Shown in pieces: positions 1 through 10,399 of a DNA stretch of 64,000 nucleotides; position 1 is the stretch's first letter; every line of letters begins with the position of its first letter. The position numbers and the translations under genes are program-made. Source of the stretch: Simmondsia chinensis (taxonomy: Eukaryota; Streptophyta; Magnoliopsida; Caryophyllales; Simmondsiaceae); contig JAGTTD010000015.1 of the NCBI GenBank assembly GCA_018398585.1, forward strand, positions 25,005,478-25,069,477, given 5' to 3'. Under the pieces are notes generated by a model, which saw only the letters and a list, made by a program, of their open reading frames with translations, was not told where the DNA came from and searched no databases.

Positions 1-309
1 GCTCTAACTAAATAAAGGAGTTATGCTTTTCCTTGGAAAATTTTTTTTTTCCAGAAGAAAACATTTTCTACGGAAGAAGACACTTGCCCTCTGCCAGACA
101 CAGCCCAAGTATTGGCTTGGTGAAAGGTACTTGCACCCAAAAAAAAAAAAAAAAAAAAGGAAAAGCAGAAAAGAAGTGGTGGCTTTCAAGGCTCCTCATT
201 GGTTTGATACTGGTTGTTACAATTTGCTGGCTGTTACCGTACTTATCGTCTTTCAGACACATTTCTTTGTCACAGCTGCAGCTTTTTATAAATTTCTTCT
301 TCCCTGTAG

Positions 310-2268
310 GCTGTTGCCAACTCAACATCAGCAACGTTCTTGCGTGTTGTGGGAAGTGAATTGATTCAGAAATATCTTGGAGATGGTCCAAAACTAGTTA
401 GAGAACTCTTCAGAGTTGCAGATGATCTTTCACCTTCCATTGTCTTCATCGATGAAATTGATGCTGTTGGGACAAAGAGGTAAATCGATGATGAGAAATG
501 TGTGATGTCTCCATATACAAGCAGCTGGCACTGACTGAAACTGAGCTATGCAGGTATGATGCGCACTCTGGTGGTGAACGTGAAATTCAGAGGACTATGC
601 TCGAACTTCTGAACCAGTTAGATGGCTTTGATGCCAGAGGCGATGTGAAAGTGATCCTTGCGACAAACAAGATTGAAAGTCTTGATCCAGCTCTGCTTCG
701 TCCTGGTCGAATAGATAGGAAGATCGAATTTCCTCTTCCCGACATCAAAACAAGGAGAAGGATTTTTCAGGTTATTTTTATTGCATGTGTATGTATGCAT
801 TATTTTCAAAAAATTGCTCGATATTATCACTAAGCAACTTCGGTATAAATTCAGATCCACACTTCCAAAATGACGTTGGCTGATGATGTCAATCTAGAAG
901 AATTTGTAATGACCAAGGATGAGTTCTCTGGTGCTGATATCAAGGCCATCTGCACTGAAGCTGGCTTGCTTGCACTGAGAGAACGTCGTATGAAGGTATA
1001 AAAATTCCAGTTCCAGTATCTTTAGTCTTTTGATGATGTCAATAGTTGCAAGTTTTCCATTCATGGTCTTCCCTGCTCCCAGGTTCTCCTTTCTTGTGCT
1101 TCCATCTTTGATGATCTAAAATTTGATATAAATTTAGATGAATTCGCCCGAATGATCTTTTGAATTGTAAGCCCTCGAGTCTGAAGCTGCAGAGCTACTT
1201 GAGATCACTTAATAGTGTCAGGCTGGCCCAAATGACTGGATTAAACCAAGCATTTGAAACAGAAAGGGATTTTCTGTTATATTTGTGGGTTGTTTCCCTA
1301 TTAATTATTTGATTTGTATGCGAAACCTACTTCACATCCAATGAGGGAAAAAGATGGTCTTACCCATTATCTCAGAGCCTGTCTGATAAATAACTGTACG
1401 TGTAGTCCGTGCTTCCTTCTATCATGGAGGAAGTGGTTTTTCTTAGCATGAACAAGAGTAGAATTTCTTAGAGTCCCACAATAACTACTACGACTCTTCT
1501 CCTGAATTCCGTAGCTGCAACCCTGTTAGATGCCAGGCTGGCAAAATTTGACATGATATGATAACACGACACGAAAATAGCGGGTATGGGTTGGGGTTTT
1601 TGAAGTCAGATTGAATTTGGGTTGATCCGTTTGAGCCATTTAGGTAATTGGGATAAATGTAGGTTTATGTTGGTCAACCCATTTTCAACATGTTTCACCC
1701 ATTTATATAGTTATGTTAGGTATTTGAACGATATTCTCCTGCTATTATGTATATTTTTGGTAGCCTATATAAGATAATTTGAACTATATTTAGTAATAAT
1801 AATTTGATAGTTTGTCTTAACAATTGTAAACATAACATGTATTTATTGCTAGTATTTATCATAACGTGTATTATTAAGATGTTTGTAATAACATTTAAGG
1901 AAAAAAAGGCACCCATATAATTAAATGAGTAACCTGGTTGGGTACCCGTTTAATAATTAGGCTGAGAAAAGGTTGAGAATTTCTAACATGTCTAATAAAC
2001 GGCTTGGCTTCGGTTTAAGACCCCTCCTACAATACGAATACGACACGACACATTTGCTGCCCTAGTTGGAGGTATGTCTGTAGCTGTGCTACGGTGTAAC
2101 CTGTGCTGTTCAGACACTTTCTGGGGAGATGTGTTAGCAATTTGATAGAGTTGGGCATATTAACGTGAACTACTTGTGATGCAGGTCACTCATACTGACT
2201 TCAAAAAGGCAAAGGAAAAGGTCATGTTCAAGAAGAAAGAAGGGGTGCCTGAAGGCCTTTATATGTGA
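310..2268 (+). CDS. RPT2: 26S proteasome regulatory subunit 4 homolog (RPT2), last four exons, 5' end outside window
   Basis: AAA-ATPase subunit of the 19S base ring, which unfolds ubiquitinated substrates and opens the 20S gate. The exons I read are 310-479, 554-770, 855-995 and 2185-2268, all with GT-AG borders and keeping frame, giving the last 203 residues. Seen in the translation: a segment starting [20 protein letters not shown] just after the Walker A region, Walker B IVFIDEID, the second region of homology [19 protein letters not shown], and a C-terminus GLYM that fits the HbYX motif RPT subunits use to dock in the 20S alpha ring. The Walker A exon must lie upstream; bases 1-309 look intronic. 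The last intron (996-2184) is swollen by a hAT-type MITE. No defect is visible, so this looks like a working host gene. The stop TGA is 2266-2268 and an AT-rich 3' UTR follows. Confidence 0.96.
1534..2065. mobile_element. hAT-type non-autonomous element (MITE) in the last RPT2 intron
   Basis: The left end reads CAGGCTGGCAAAATTTG and the right end, read inward on the other strand, CTAGGGCAGCAAATGTG. These are imperfect terminal inverted repeats resembling the hAT consensus TAGGGNTGGCAA. Just inside both ends are ACACGACACG-type subterminal motifs, common in such plant repeats. The flanking 8-mers TTAGATGC and TTGGAGGT match at only 5 of 8 positions, so the TSD is weak. No coding capacity. The inner sequence (a stretch near 1690-1720) resembles the tandem repeat region at 43.2-44.3 kb, suggesting one dispersed family. 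Confidence 0.55.
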
Positions 2269-3275
2269 GGAACGCGCTGAGATCAGAGATTGTATTATAT
2301 TCTGATCTTTGCTGCACTTGTTGGCCCCTTTAACTGCTTTGTTCTTTTGTAATCTTTCTTTTTGTGCTTTCTCGGCTAGTATTGTTCAAGATTTGTACCT
2401 TTAGTTTCTTACAATGTTATCTTTGATTGATGGGAAAGATTTGAAGCTCTTCTTGGACTATATCCTGTTTCCGTTGCGTGATTTTGCATGAGGTAGCTAA
2501 CAGCATTTTGCATTACTTGTGTTTAATATTATATGGTAACTTAAAGTTTAAGGGAGCGTTTGTTACGTGGGAATGAATTTTGTGAGAGTTGGTATGAGGG
2601 AAGGAGAATAACTTTCAAGGAGAGGGAAAAAGGTGCTTTTTTCATTTTTTTAGATTTGAAGGCGTTTGACAACTGTGAAAAAATACTCTTTATTAAAGCT
2701 AGAAGTTGCTTTTTTACTTTTAAACAGAAGCAGAAATTTGATATTTCTCTTTTTAAGTAAAAGCATAAGCAAAAATTAAATAATTAAAAAAGTTTATTTC
2801 AGGCACCTTAAAATTTGTTAATATATTTAAAAAATAATTTATATATTTTAAAAAATATATTAATTATGAAAAAAATATTTTAACAATCAATAATATATTT
2901 ATGATATTTAAAAAATATTTTAAATACTTGAAAAAAATATTTTAAATATTTGAAAATATTTTAGTTTTCTTAAAAAATTAAATATTTTAAAAATATTGAG
3001 AAATTTTTTTATAAATATTAAAAAATATTTTAAATATTTAAGAAATGTTTATATATTTAGAAAATATTTTAAATAATGAAAAAATATTTTAAATATTTAA
3101 AAAATATATTAAATATTTAGAATGGTTTATGGTAATTTTTTTAACTATAAAAGACTTCTATTAGTGTTATTTTTGGTAATTTTATAAAAAAAAATGCTTT
3201 TTTTTAATATTGGTCAAATACTCACAATAATGCCACAAGTGCTTTTTTATTAGTTGGCCAAACATAAACTACTAA
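2269..3275. other. RPT2 3' UTR followed by AT-rich intergenic DNA
   Basis: Roughly the first 200 bases after the RPT2 stop are T-rich and look like 3' UTR. From about 2750 to 3240 the sequence is very AT-rich, built from short runs such as TTTAAATATTTAAAAAATAT that recur imperfectly. I see no coding exon. Confidence 0.6.
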
Positions 3276-3840
3276 GGTTGCGTTTGGTTTAACTTTTTAA
3301 CAGCTTAAAACCCTTTTGACTGCAGGGCTTGCGGTTGGCAGAAAAGATCTTTTTATATCTTTATCATAGCTTAAATAGAAAGATGAAAAAGATATTTTAT
3401 AACTAAGTATAAAAAGATGCAAAATTGGATATTTTTCATAGTTTATTTCAGATAATGCTTTAAAAATATTATATTAATATTAAATCTTCACTACCATGAC
3501 TTATTTTTTATTTGTTATTACAACTCCTACCGACCACTACATCTTTTATAGTCATGGGTCATTACACTCCCCACTTTTCACTACCATAACAAACTATTAT
3601 TATAATTCTCTTTTACCTATTATAATTAGATTATGTATATTATTAAGTCATTTTTGTTATTATAGTATGTAAATTACTTTTATAACTTGTATTGAAATAT
3701 TTTATTTTGTAAAAAGGATATTTTTGCACTGCACAACCAAACACTTCACTGTAAAAAGATATAATTCTTAAATGGATAGATCTTATTGAAACAAATAAGC
3801 TAAAAAAGATAAGTTGAAATAAGTTGAACCAAACGCACCC
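3276..3840. mobile_element. Harbinger/Tourist-type MITE
   Basis: A 565-bp element bounded by inverted repeats: left GGTTGCGTTTGGTTTAAC, right (complement) GGGTGCGTTTGGTTCAAC. It is flanked on both sides by the trinucleotide TAA (3273-3275 and 3841-3843), the target duplication expected of PIF/Harbinger elements. The interior is AT-rich and non-coding. Family assignment rests on the TIR form and TSD; no transposase is present. Confidence 0.8.
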
Positions 3841-3843
3841 TAA

Positions 3844-5161
3844 GAGTTATGCCTAAAAGCTCTAAATTTGAATTAACATTCAATTAAAGTGTAGGGGAAT
3901 GGCTTTAAGCCTAAAGGCAATACCCTATCCTATTACTCTTTTTATTCTAGGTGCTGCATAGGTTATTTCAGTAGCGTCGAATTCTTTTTAACTCCAAATT
4001 CAATGTCAACTCAATTGTCAGACTAGCGTTTGGGATTGAGTACAACTACAATCCACAATCTCTCATGAAAATTCTATAGACAATAATATAGATTACAAGC
4101 ACAAGACAATACGTAAATCAATTGGAAATTTGAAAATAGCTACAAGCATGTAAGTAAAAACTATCACATAGGGTGCTGAAATCATGTAACAAAAGTCACC
4201 AACAAGAATATCCATGGAAAAACAAGGTTTGGAAAAAAGGTCTCCCAAGACCCTAGCCGAGAGCTTGATTATTGAACTCCTGATCGAATTTTGGAATCTT
4301 ATGATTCTATGATCCCATAATGGTTGATCGATTTGGATTCTAAGTAGAATCTTAATTTTGTAAAATCTTAGATCCACTAATATTAAACAAAACTAATGGA
4401 TAGGATCATAATACGATTTTACTATTCTATATATCCGACCTCGATCCTAGTATGCATACATAAAAAGCTAAAAAGTAAAATTTTAGACATATATTATAAA
4501 TGACTGTACTTTCTTACTCTAAGGTAAAAAAAGTTAAATTAAATGTTTATATATGTTCTCATTAAACTTTAATTAAGCTTAGTTTTAAATTATAACCTTA
4601 TAAAGTTTAATTAGCAACATCTATGTTATATTATAGCGTAATTTTATATTTGATTACATTTCTTATACATACTCTTGTAAGTTAAAGTTTTATATGATAG
4701 TTTGTGAATTATGTAACTAATTTTAATATCAAAAATAATTATATCATATGTGTAGTAGATATCAAAGAACCTACTTTTTCTAAATGTTTAAGCTGATAGG
4801 TGAATGCCCAACATTAACTTTATGCTCTAATATGCCTCTCACGCAAATGCTCATTAGGCTTGAGCATGACTATTACACAGGTTTAGCTTATACCTTGTTC
4901 TTAAATTATGTTAATATTGAAAGTGGCGATTATTAGGATTTAAACTAGTGACCTCTTGGTCAATAAGACTCTAGTAACATGCTAAAGAACCAACTTTTTC
5001 AAAATGTTTAAGCTGAAGGATGAAGACACATGATTGATTTTATGCCCTAAGAATAGAATATTACGATTTTTGATTTTAATTCTAATTCTATAAACCCCCT
5101 AATAATTTTAAGTAGAATTCTAATTCTAACAAGCTTGGACGGGAGTTTAATTATGTACCCA
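3844..5161. other. Intergenic DNA without recognisable genes
   Basis: AT-rich sequence with no convincing exon. Around 4200-4440 it carries ATGATCC/GGATCAT-rich text of a kind also present in the HIT gene intron near 18470-18640, probably a low-copy dispersed repeat. I could not define element ends. Confidence 0.5.
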
Positions 5162-5168
5162 ATATGAC

Positions 5169-8100
5169 ATCACTCTCTCTCTCTGCCCCCCCTTCACCGT
5201 CGCAACTTCGACGGCGCCACCCAAGCGCCGCCACAAAAGTACACCGGCCCATAACCCTAACCCTACATTCTCCCCCCCTGCGAAAACCCTTCGCTGACCA
5301 CCAACAACCCGCCCCCATTGTCGCCACCTCCGACCATCTTCTTCCCCCGCCACCCTTAAAAACCCTAGCCCAGCCCAGCAACCCCCGCAACCCACCTCGA
5401 ACCACCCCTAAACCCGTCGAACCTGAACCTAACCCCGTGGAACCTTAGCCCAACCCCACCCCCACCCACCATCCACCACCCACCTCGAATATGACCCAGA
5501 AACTCCGAAACCCTAACCCTCCTAGTCATCCTTAACTCTAACCCACCTAGGGATAATCCAAACCCATCCCAACCCAAACCACTTCAACCCCAAACCTAAC
5601 CCAGACCCTGACCCTAACCCACCATCGCAGCCCACAGCCACAGGCCACGAATTGCAACCAGCCGGCCCCAGTTAAGTATTTGGCCAGGGCAGACTCCCGA
5701 ATACGCACCATATCCTGGTCAGATATCTCCTTTTTCGTGCTCTATCAGGTCAGATCTCTCTTCTACGTGATTCTGTGTTGAGGTCCTGGTGTTCGGTATT
5801 ATTTTGATTGCTCCTTTCTTCTTTAGAACTCTTTTTGAAATGTGTTGATTTTCATTGTTATTGATTGTGATTGAGTGTGGTGCTTTTGCGATGGTAACTC
5901 TGCGCTCATGCCTTTTGATACGCTTCGTACTTGTGTGCTTGCTTCCCTGTGATTGTGACAGTTGATGAATGCTACTAGTTATGGAGCTCAGAACTTGAGT
6001 CCATCTTCAAAGGATTTGGGGAGGGGAGGGCGAGGCAACACGTTAACAGAGAAGAGTTTCAAGGTGGCCCAAATGATGATGAAGAGAAAGATTAACATCC
6101 TGTGCCTATAAGAGACTGAATGGGTTGACACGAAAGGCTGAGATGTGCTGGGATATAAGTTGTGGTATGTAGGCAAGATCAGACGTAGAAATGGAGTGGG
6201 CATCAATGTGGATAGCAACCTTAAAGGATAAAGTAGTTGGAGTGATCAGGGTTGGCGATAGGATCATAGGCATCAAGTTGGTTTTAGATGGAGAGATATT
6301 GAACGTCATCAATGCCTATGCACCTCAGACTGGACTAACAGAGCAAGAAAAGGCTAGGTTCTGGGAGGATTTAAACATAATGATGCAAGGTGTACCCCAT
6401 AGCAAACTAGTGATGATTGGCGGGGATTTCAACAGGCACGTTGGCACGGCTTCAGATGGATACGCATCATATTATTGTGGGTTTGGCTTTGGAACTAGGA
6501 ATGATGAGTGCCAAGCCCTCCTAGACTTTGCGGTCACGTACGATTTAACGGTTGCCAACACCTTCTTCAGAAAGTGTGATGAGCACATCATCACGTATCG
6601 AAGTGATGGGAAAAGGACTCATATTGACTACATACTATTAAGGAAAAGAGCACGAAAAGACTGCAGGGATTGTAAGGTCATCCCAGGGAAAGACCTCTCT
6701 ACGCAGCACAGGGTGTTGTGTGCTGATGTAAAGGCCAGGAGAAGGGGCAAAAGAACTAGGAAACCGGCACAGACACGTACACGCTGGAGGGAATTAGAGG
6801 GGGGACAAATATAAAATCTATAAGGAAAGAGCGGAGTCTGAGCTTGATTAGGATTTGGAGGGAGTTATAAACCACATGTGAACCAATTGGCCCAAAAAAT
6901 TAGAGGCTTGGCATGTGAAGTTCTGGGCGTGTCAAAGGGCAGGGCACCAAACAACAAAGAGTCCTGGTGGTGGTGCGAGGAGGTCCAAGAGAAGATTAAG
7001 GCCAACGAGACTGTTTCAAGGAGTGGGATCGAAGTGGAGATGACGACAAGAAACATTAGTATAAGCAAGCCCAGAAAGAAGCAAAGATAACTGTCAGGGA
7101 AGCACAATCCAAAGCTTACGAGGATTTCTATAAAAGGCTGGATACACAGGAGGGAGCTAGGGACCTATATAAAATCGCTAAAGTGAGAGAAAGGAAGACT
7201 AGGGACTTGGATTGAGTAAAGTGCATAAAAGGGGAGGATAGACAGGTGCTAGTGGACGAGCAACACATTAAAGTTAGGTGAAAATCATACTTCCACAATC
7301 TGTTCAACGAATAGGGGGATATGGATGTATCTCTAGGTGAACTCCAAGCATCTGTGGAGCACCAAAACTATTGTTACTGTAGGGGAATTAAACCTGAGGA
7401 AGTCAAAGAAGCCTTGAAACAGATGGATCGGGGTAAAGCAGTGGCCCCAGATGGAATACCTATAGAGGCATGGAAATGCTTTGGAGAGAAGGCATCAGTT
7501 GGTTAACTAAACTATTTAACTAAATCCTTCTAGGGAAAAGATGCTTGATGAATGGAGGAAGAGCACATTAAACCCGATCTATAAGAACAGAGGCGACATT
7601 CGAAGTTGCGCCAACTATCGTGGTATCAAACTAATGTGTCACAATTTGAAGCTGTGGGAGCGGTCATAAAGAGAAGGTCATGGCAACAAACAAAGGTGTC
7701 CGAGAACCAATTTAAATTTATGCTTGGTAGATCGACAATCGAAGCCATCCATCTCTTAAGGCGGACGATAGAGCACTATAGGGATAGACAAAAGGATCTC
7801 CACATGGTTTTCATTGATTTGGAGAAGGCATAGGGTGCCAAGAGAGATCTTATGGAGGATTTTGGCGAAGAAAGGCATTCCTGTGCCCTATATCCGAGTC
7901 ATGAGAGACATGTACGAGGATGCACAAACTAACATGTGTACAACGGAAGGGGAGACAGACGCTTTTCCCATTACAATTGGAGTACATCAAGGATTTACCT
8001 TGAGTCCCTTTCTGTTTATTCTGGTTATGGACGAGCTCATTAGGCACATCCAAGGAGGTGTTTCGTGGTGCATGCTTTTCACAGATAACATAGTTCTGGT

Positions 8101-9196
8101 AGGGTATTCTCGAGAAGAGGTAAATGAGAAATTGGAACTTTGGGGAAGAGCCTTGGAATCGAAAGGCTTATGACTCAGTAGATCCAAGACCGAGTATATG
8201 GAACTCAAGTTCTGTGCCTCCACTAGGCTGAGCATAGAAGATGTCAAGATTGGATCGGAATCCATGTCGAAAAAGGAGTGTTTTAGATATTTGGGTTCCA
8301 TGGTACAACAGGACGGCGAAGTTGATGAGGATGTCAACAACCGTATAAGAGCAGGCTGGCCTAAATGGAGGATGGCCTTGGCGATGCTCAACGATAGAAA
8401 TTTCCCGTTGAAGTTAAAAGGGAAATACTATAAGATAGTGGTGAGACCGGCTATGTCATATGGTGCGGAGTGTTAGCCAATGAAAAGGCAACATACACAG
8501 AAGCTGAAGGTGACGTAGATGAGGATGTTGCGGTGGATGTGTGGACACACATGGAAGGATAGGATCAGAATTGACGTCATAAGAAGCAAATTGGGTGTCG
8601 CCCCAATCGAGAATAAATTGAGGGAGCAACGTTTGCGGTGGTTTGGGCATGTTAAGAGGAGATTGACCTCTGCCCTTGTCAGGAGATGCGAACAACTCCA
8701 TGCTGCGATCGGGAGGAGAGGGAGAGGTTGGCCAAAGAAGAGATGGATGGAGCCGATCTGACACAACCTTACCCATCTAGACCTACATGAGGAGATGACC
8801 TTAGATAGAGTTCAGTGGAGGGCTAGCATAGGGGTAGTAGATGTAGCGGCTTATAATTGAGGAGCATAATCTAGCTTACACTAGTGCCTCTAGGCTTTTG
8901 TGTCTGCTCGTCAGACTTGCTTGTTAAGGCTGTGAGTTGTTTTACTGCCTTTTGCTGCTTCTTGCTGTTTGTATGCTTGCTCTATGCTGTTGTTTTTATG
9001 CGTTTACATTCTTATGTTCTTAAGCTTAGATGCTCCTATGCTTTTATGCTTGTATGCTTCTGAGGTTGGGGGTCCCCGGACACAGCCTCCATTCAGGTTA
9101 GCACCCTAAAGGGTTAAGGCTGTGTACATCCCACCCCCCCAGACCTTGCATATGCGGGAGCACTGGGTTTGTTATTATTGTTGTTATTATTGTTGT
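5169..9196 (+). mobile_element. RTE-clade LINE, copy A (near full length, decayed)
   Basis: Non-LTR retrotransposon. The proposed 5' end is a CT-run and C-rich leader (5169-5700) with many CCCTAAC-like words. It is followed by an endonuclease plus reverse-transcriptase reading frame, a 3' UTR rich in TATGCTTG words, the conserved RTE 3' motif (GGTTGGGGGTCC to GCACTGGG at 9064-9166), and a TTGTTATTATTG tail instead of poly(A). A 7-base word ATATGAC stands at both borders (5162-5168, 9197-9203) and may be the TSD; it is short, so the 5' end is tentative. The CT-rich start resembles that of element E at 44373. Copies B, C, D and the short tails share the same 3' sequence. Confidence 0.85.
5964..8860 (+). 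pseudogene. RTE LINE A endonuclease/reverse transcriptase, broken
   Basis: Remnant of a single polyprotein of roughly 960 codons. The endonuclease (EEP fold) is best read at 6191-6814: MIGGDFNRHVG carries the Asn-containing active-site motif, HIDYILL follows, and STQHRV occupies the place of the catalytic SDH motif. RT segments are spread over several frames at 7321-7506, 7606-7833, 7814-8173, 8198-8476 and 8519-8761, with motifs FIDLEKA and [20 protein letters not shown]. The catalytic FADD is changed to FTDN (near 8085), so this RT would be dead even if the frame were mended. In-frame stops and frameshifts are numerous. Proteins of this family are often annotated as craniofacial development protein 2-like. 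Confidence 0.9.
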
Positions 9197-9203
9197 ATAT
9201 GAC

Positions 9204-9739
9204 GATAGAAAACACGGCCCATCAGAAAAATAGAGTGAAAGGTGCTAGGTAGATTGATCGGGAAAACATAAATTTTCACAGGAACGGCCAATCAATTGGA
9301 TCACAACCCGGTTGGTTTTTTTCCCCTCATGCACATCATTTGGTTTCTAATCCACATTTTCCAAAAATGTTATGTTTGTGCGTTCTGAATTAGTTTTTTA
9401 ATTCACTCCATCTCATTACATTTTTGGCCAATTCACACAAAAATTTACATCAAGGGATATATTAAATCATCATTAGAAGTATCATTATAAATGAGGGTAA
9501 AAGATATATAAAATTAAGACAAATCACTACTTTATTAGTTCATATATGATTCTGTATGCTTGTAAGTTCCAAATACAATGAGGATTCTGGACATGGAGGC
9601 ACAGGTTGCCATATGCTGTGTGCTAATCCTAAAGTTCATGGTTTAACATGGCATGCCAAAGTACCCAAGTACAAGATCCAGAGATAATGGTGATGTAAAT
9701 GTTGATTTGTGCCCCTTATGTGCCTCAATTTGTTCGTAG
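9204..9739. other. Intergenic region upstream of the HIT gene
   Basis: AT-rich sequence with no strong coding signal. A short ATG-led stretch at 9653-9694 could pair with the open segment at 9740-9886, but the implied intron (45 bases) is shorter than plant introns normally are. Confidence 0.4.
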
Positions 9740-9886
9740 GCCCGTAGGGATGGCAAGGGTGCGTTGCACAAGCTTTTAAAGCATGTATTGGAACTTCAAC
9801 AGCTACAGAGGAGTAGCAGGCAAAATGTAGGAATGGTGGGTGAGGCGTGGCTGGGCACTTTGGAAAATGCCAAGGAGAGATTTTAA
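9740..9886 (+). CDS. Possible orphan terminal exon, unknown product
   Basis: A 49-codon open segment that follows a TTCGTAG acceptor-like site and ends in TAA at 9884-9886. It reads ARRDGKGALHKLLKHVLELQ and continues with an amphipathic, Leu/Gln-rich stretch, not like low-complexity noise. I do not recognise the family. No convincing upstream exon is visible. It could be an exon fragment captured by a transposon, the end of a small gene, or chance. Confidence 0.2.
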   Translation, partial: ARRDGKGALHKLLKHVLELQQLQRSSRQNVGMVGEAWLGTLENAKERF

Positions 9887-10399
9887 GTGTTTATGTTGAG
9901 GAAATTCTAGTCTTGAAGAATATCAGTTTTAATTGTACTTACTAGAAGGACTGGAGGGCTTTATGTTTTTAGTTTATTGTTGCTTTATGTATTGATGACA
10001 TCTTGTCCTTAACCTTTTGTACATTCTTTCTCTTCTAATATTATTTCTTTTTCAATTAAAAAAAAAAAAAATTGTACTCACCAGAAGTTGAAGTAGTAAA
10101 TTAATCTTGCTGCTCCTGCAAATATAGGCTTGATTTTAGAGCTGAACCTCATAGATCTAGTGTTTGCTATTTTACCATGTGTTTTGTTTATTCTTCTGGG
10201 GGGTTCTGTACAACTCAGTTGTTCGAACGCGATGTGATTGGCTTGTTAGGTCTCTTTGTTGTGCTAACTGTTGCCTTATTGTGACAATGTAGTTCTTCCA
10301 GAAGTTTTTGTTTGAAGTTCATTAGTGTTGTCTATGCAGATTTTGAGAACTTTTTTGTTGTTCGAGGAGATAGAGAGTTAGAAGGTTACAGGGGAAAGA

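Noticed and set aside
23..391. Overlapping open frames around the A run at 131-148
   Set aside because: They span poly(A)/(T) and the intron before the RPT2 exon at 310; the Lys-rich and Phe-rich translations are low complexity.
5164..5448. Pro-rich 94-codon frame and Gly/Trp-rich frames on the other strand
   Set aside because: Products of the C-rich leader of LINE A; no domain and biased composition.
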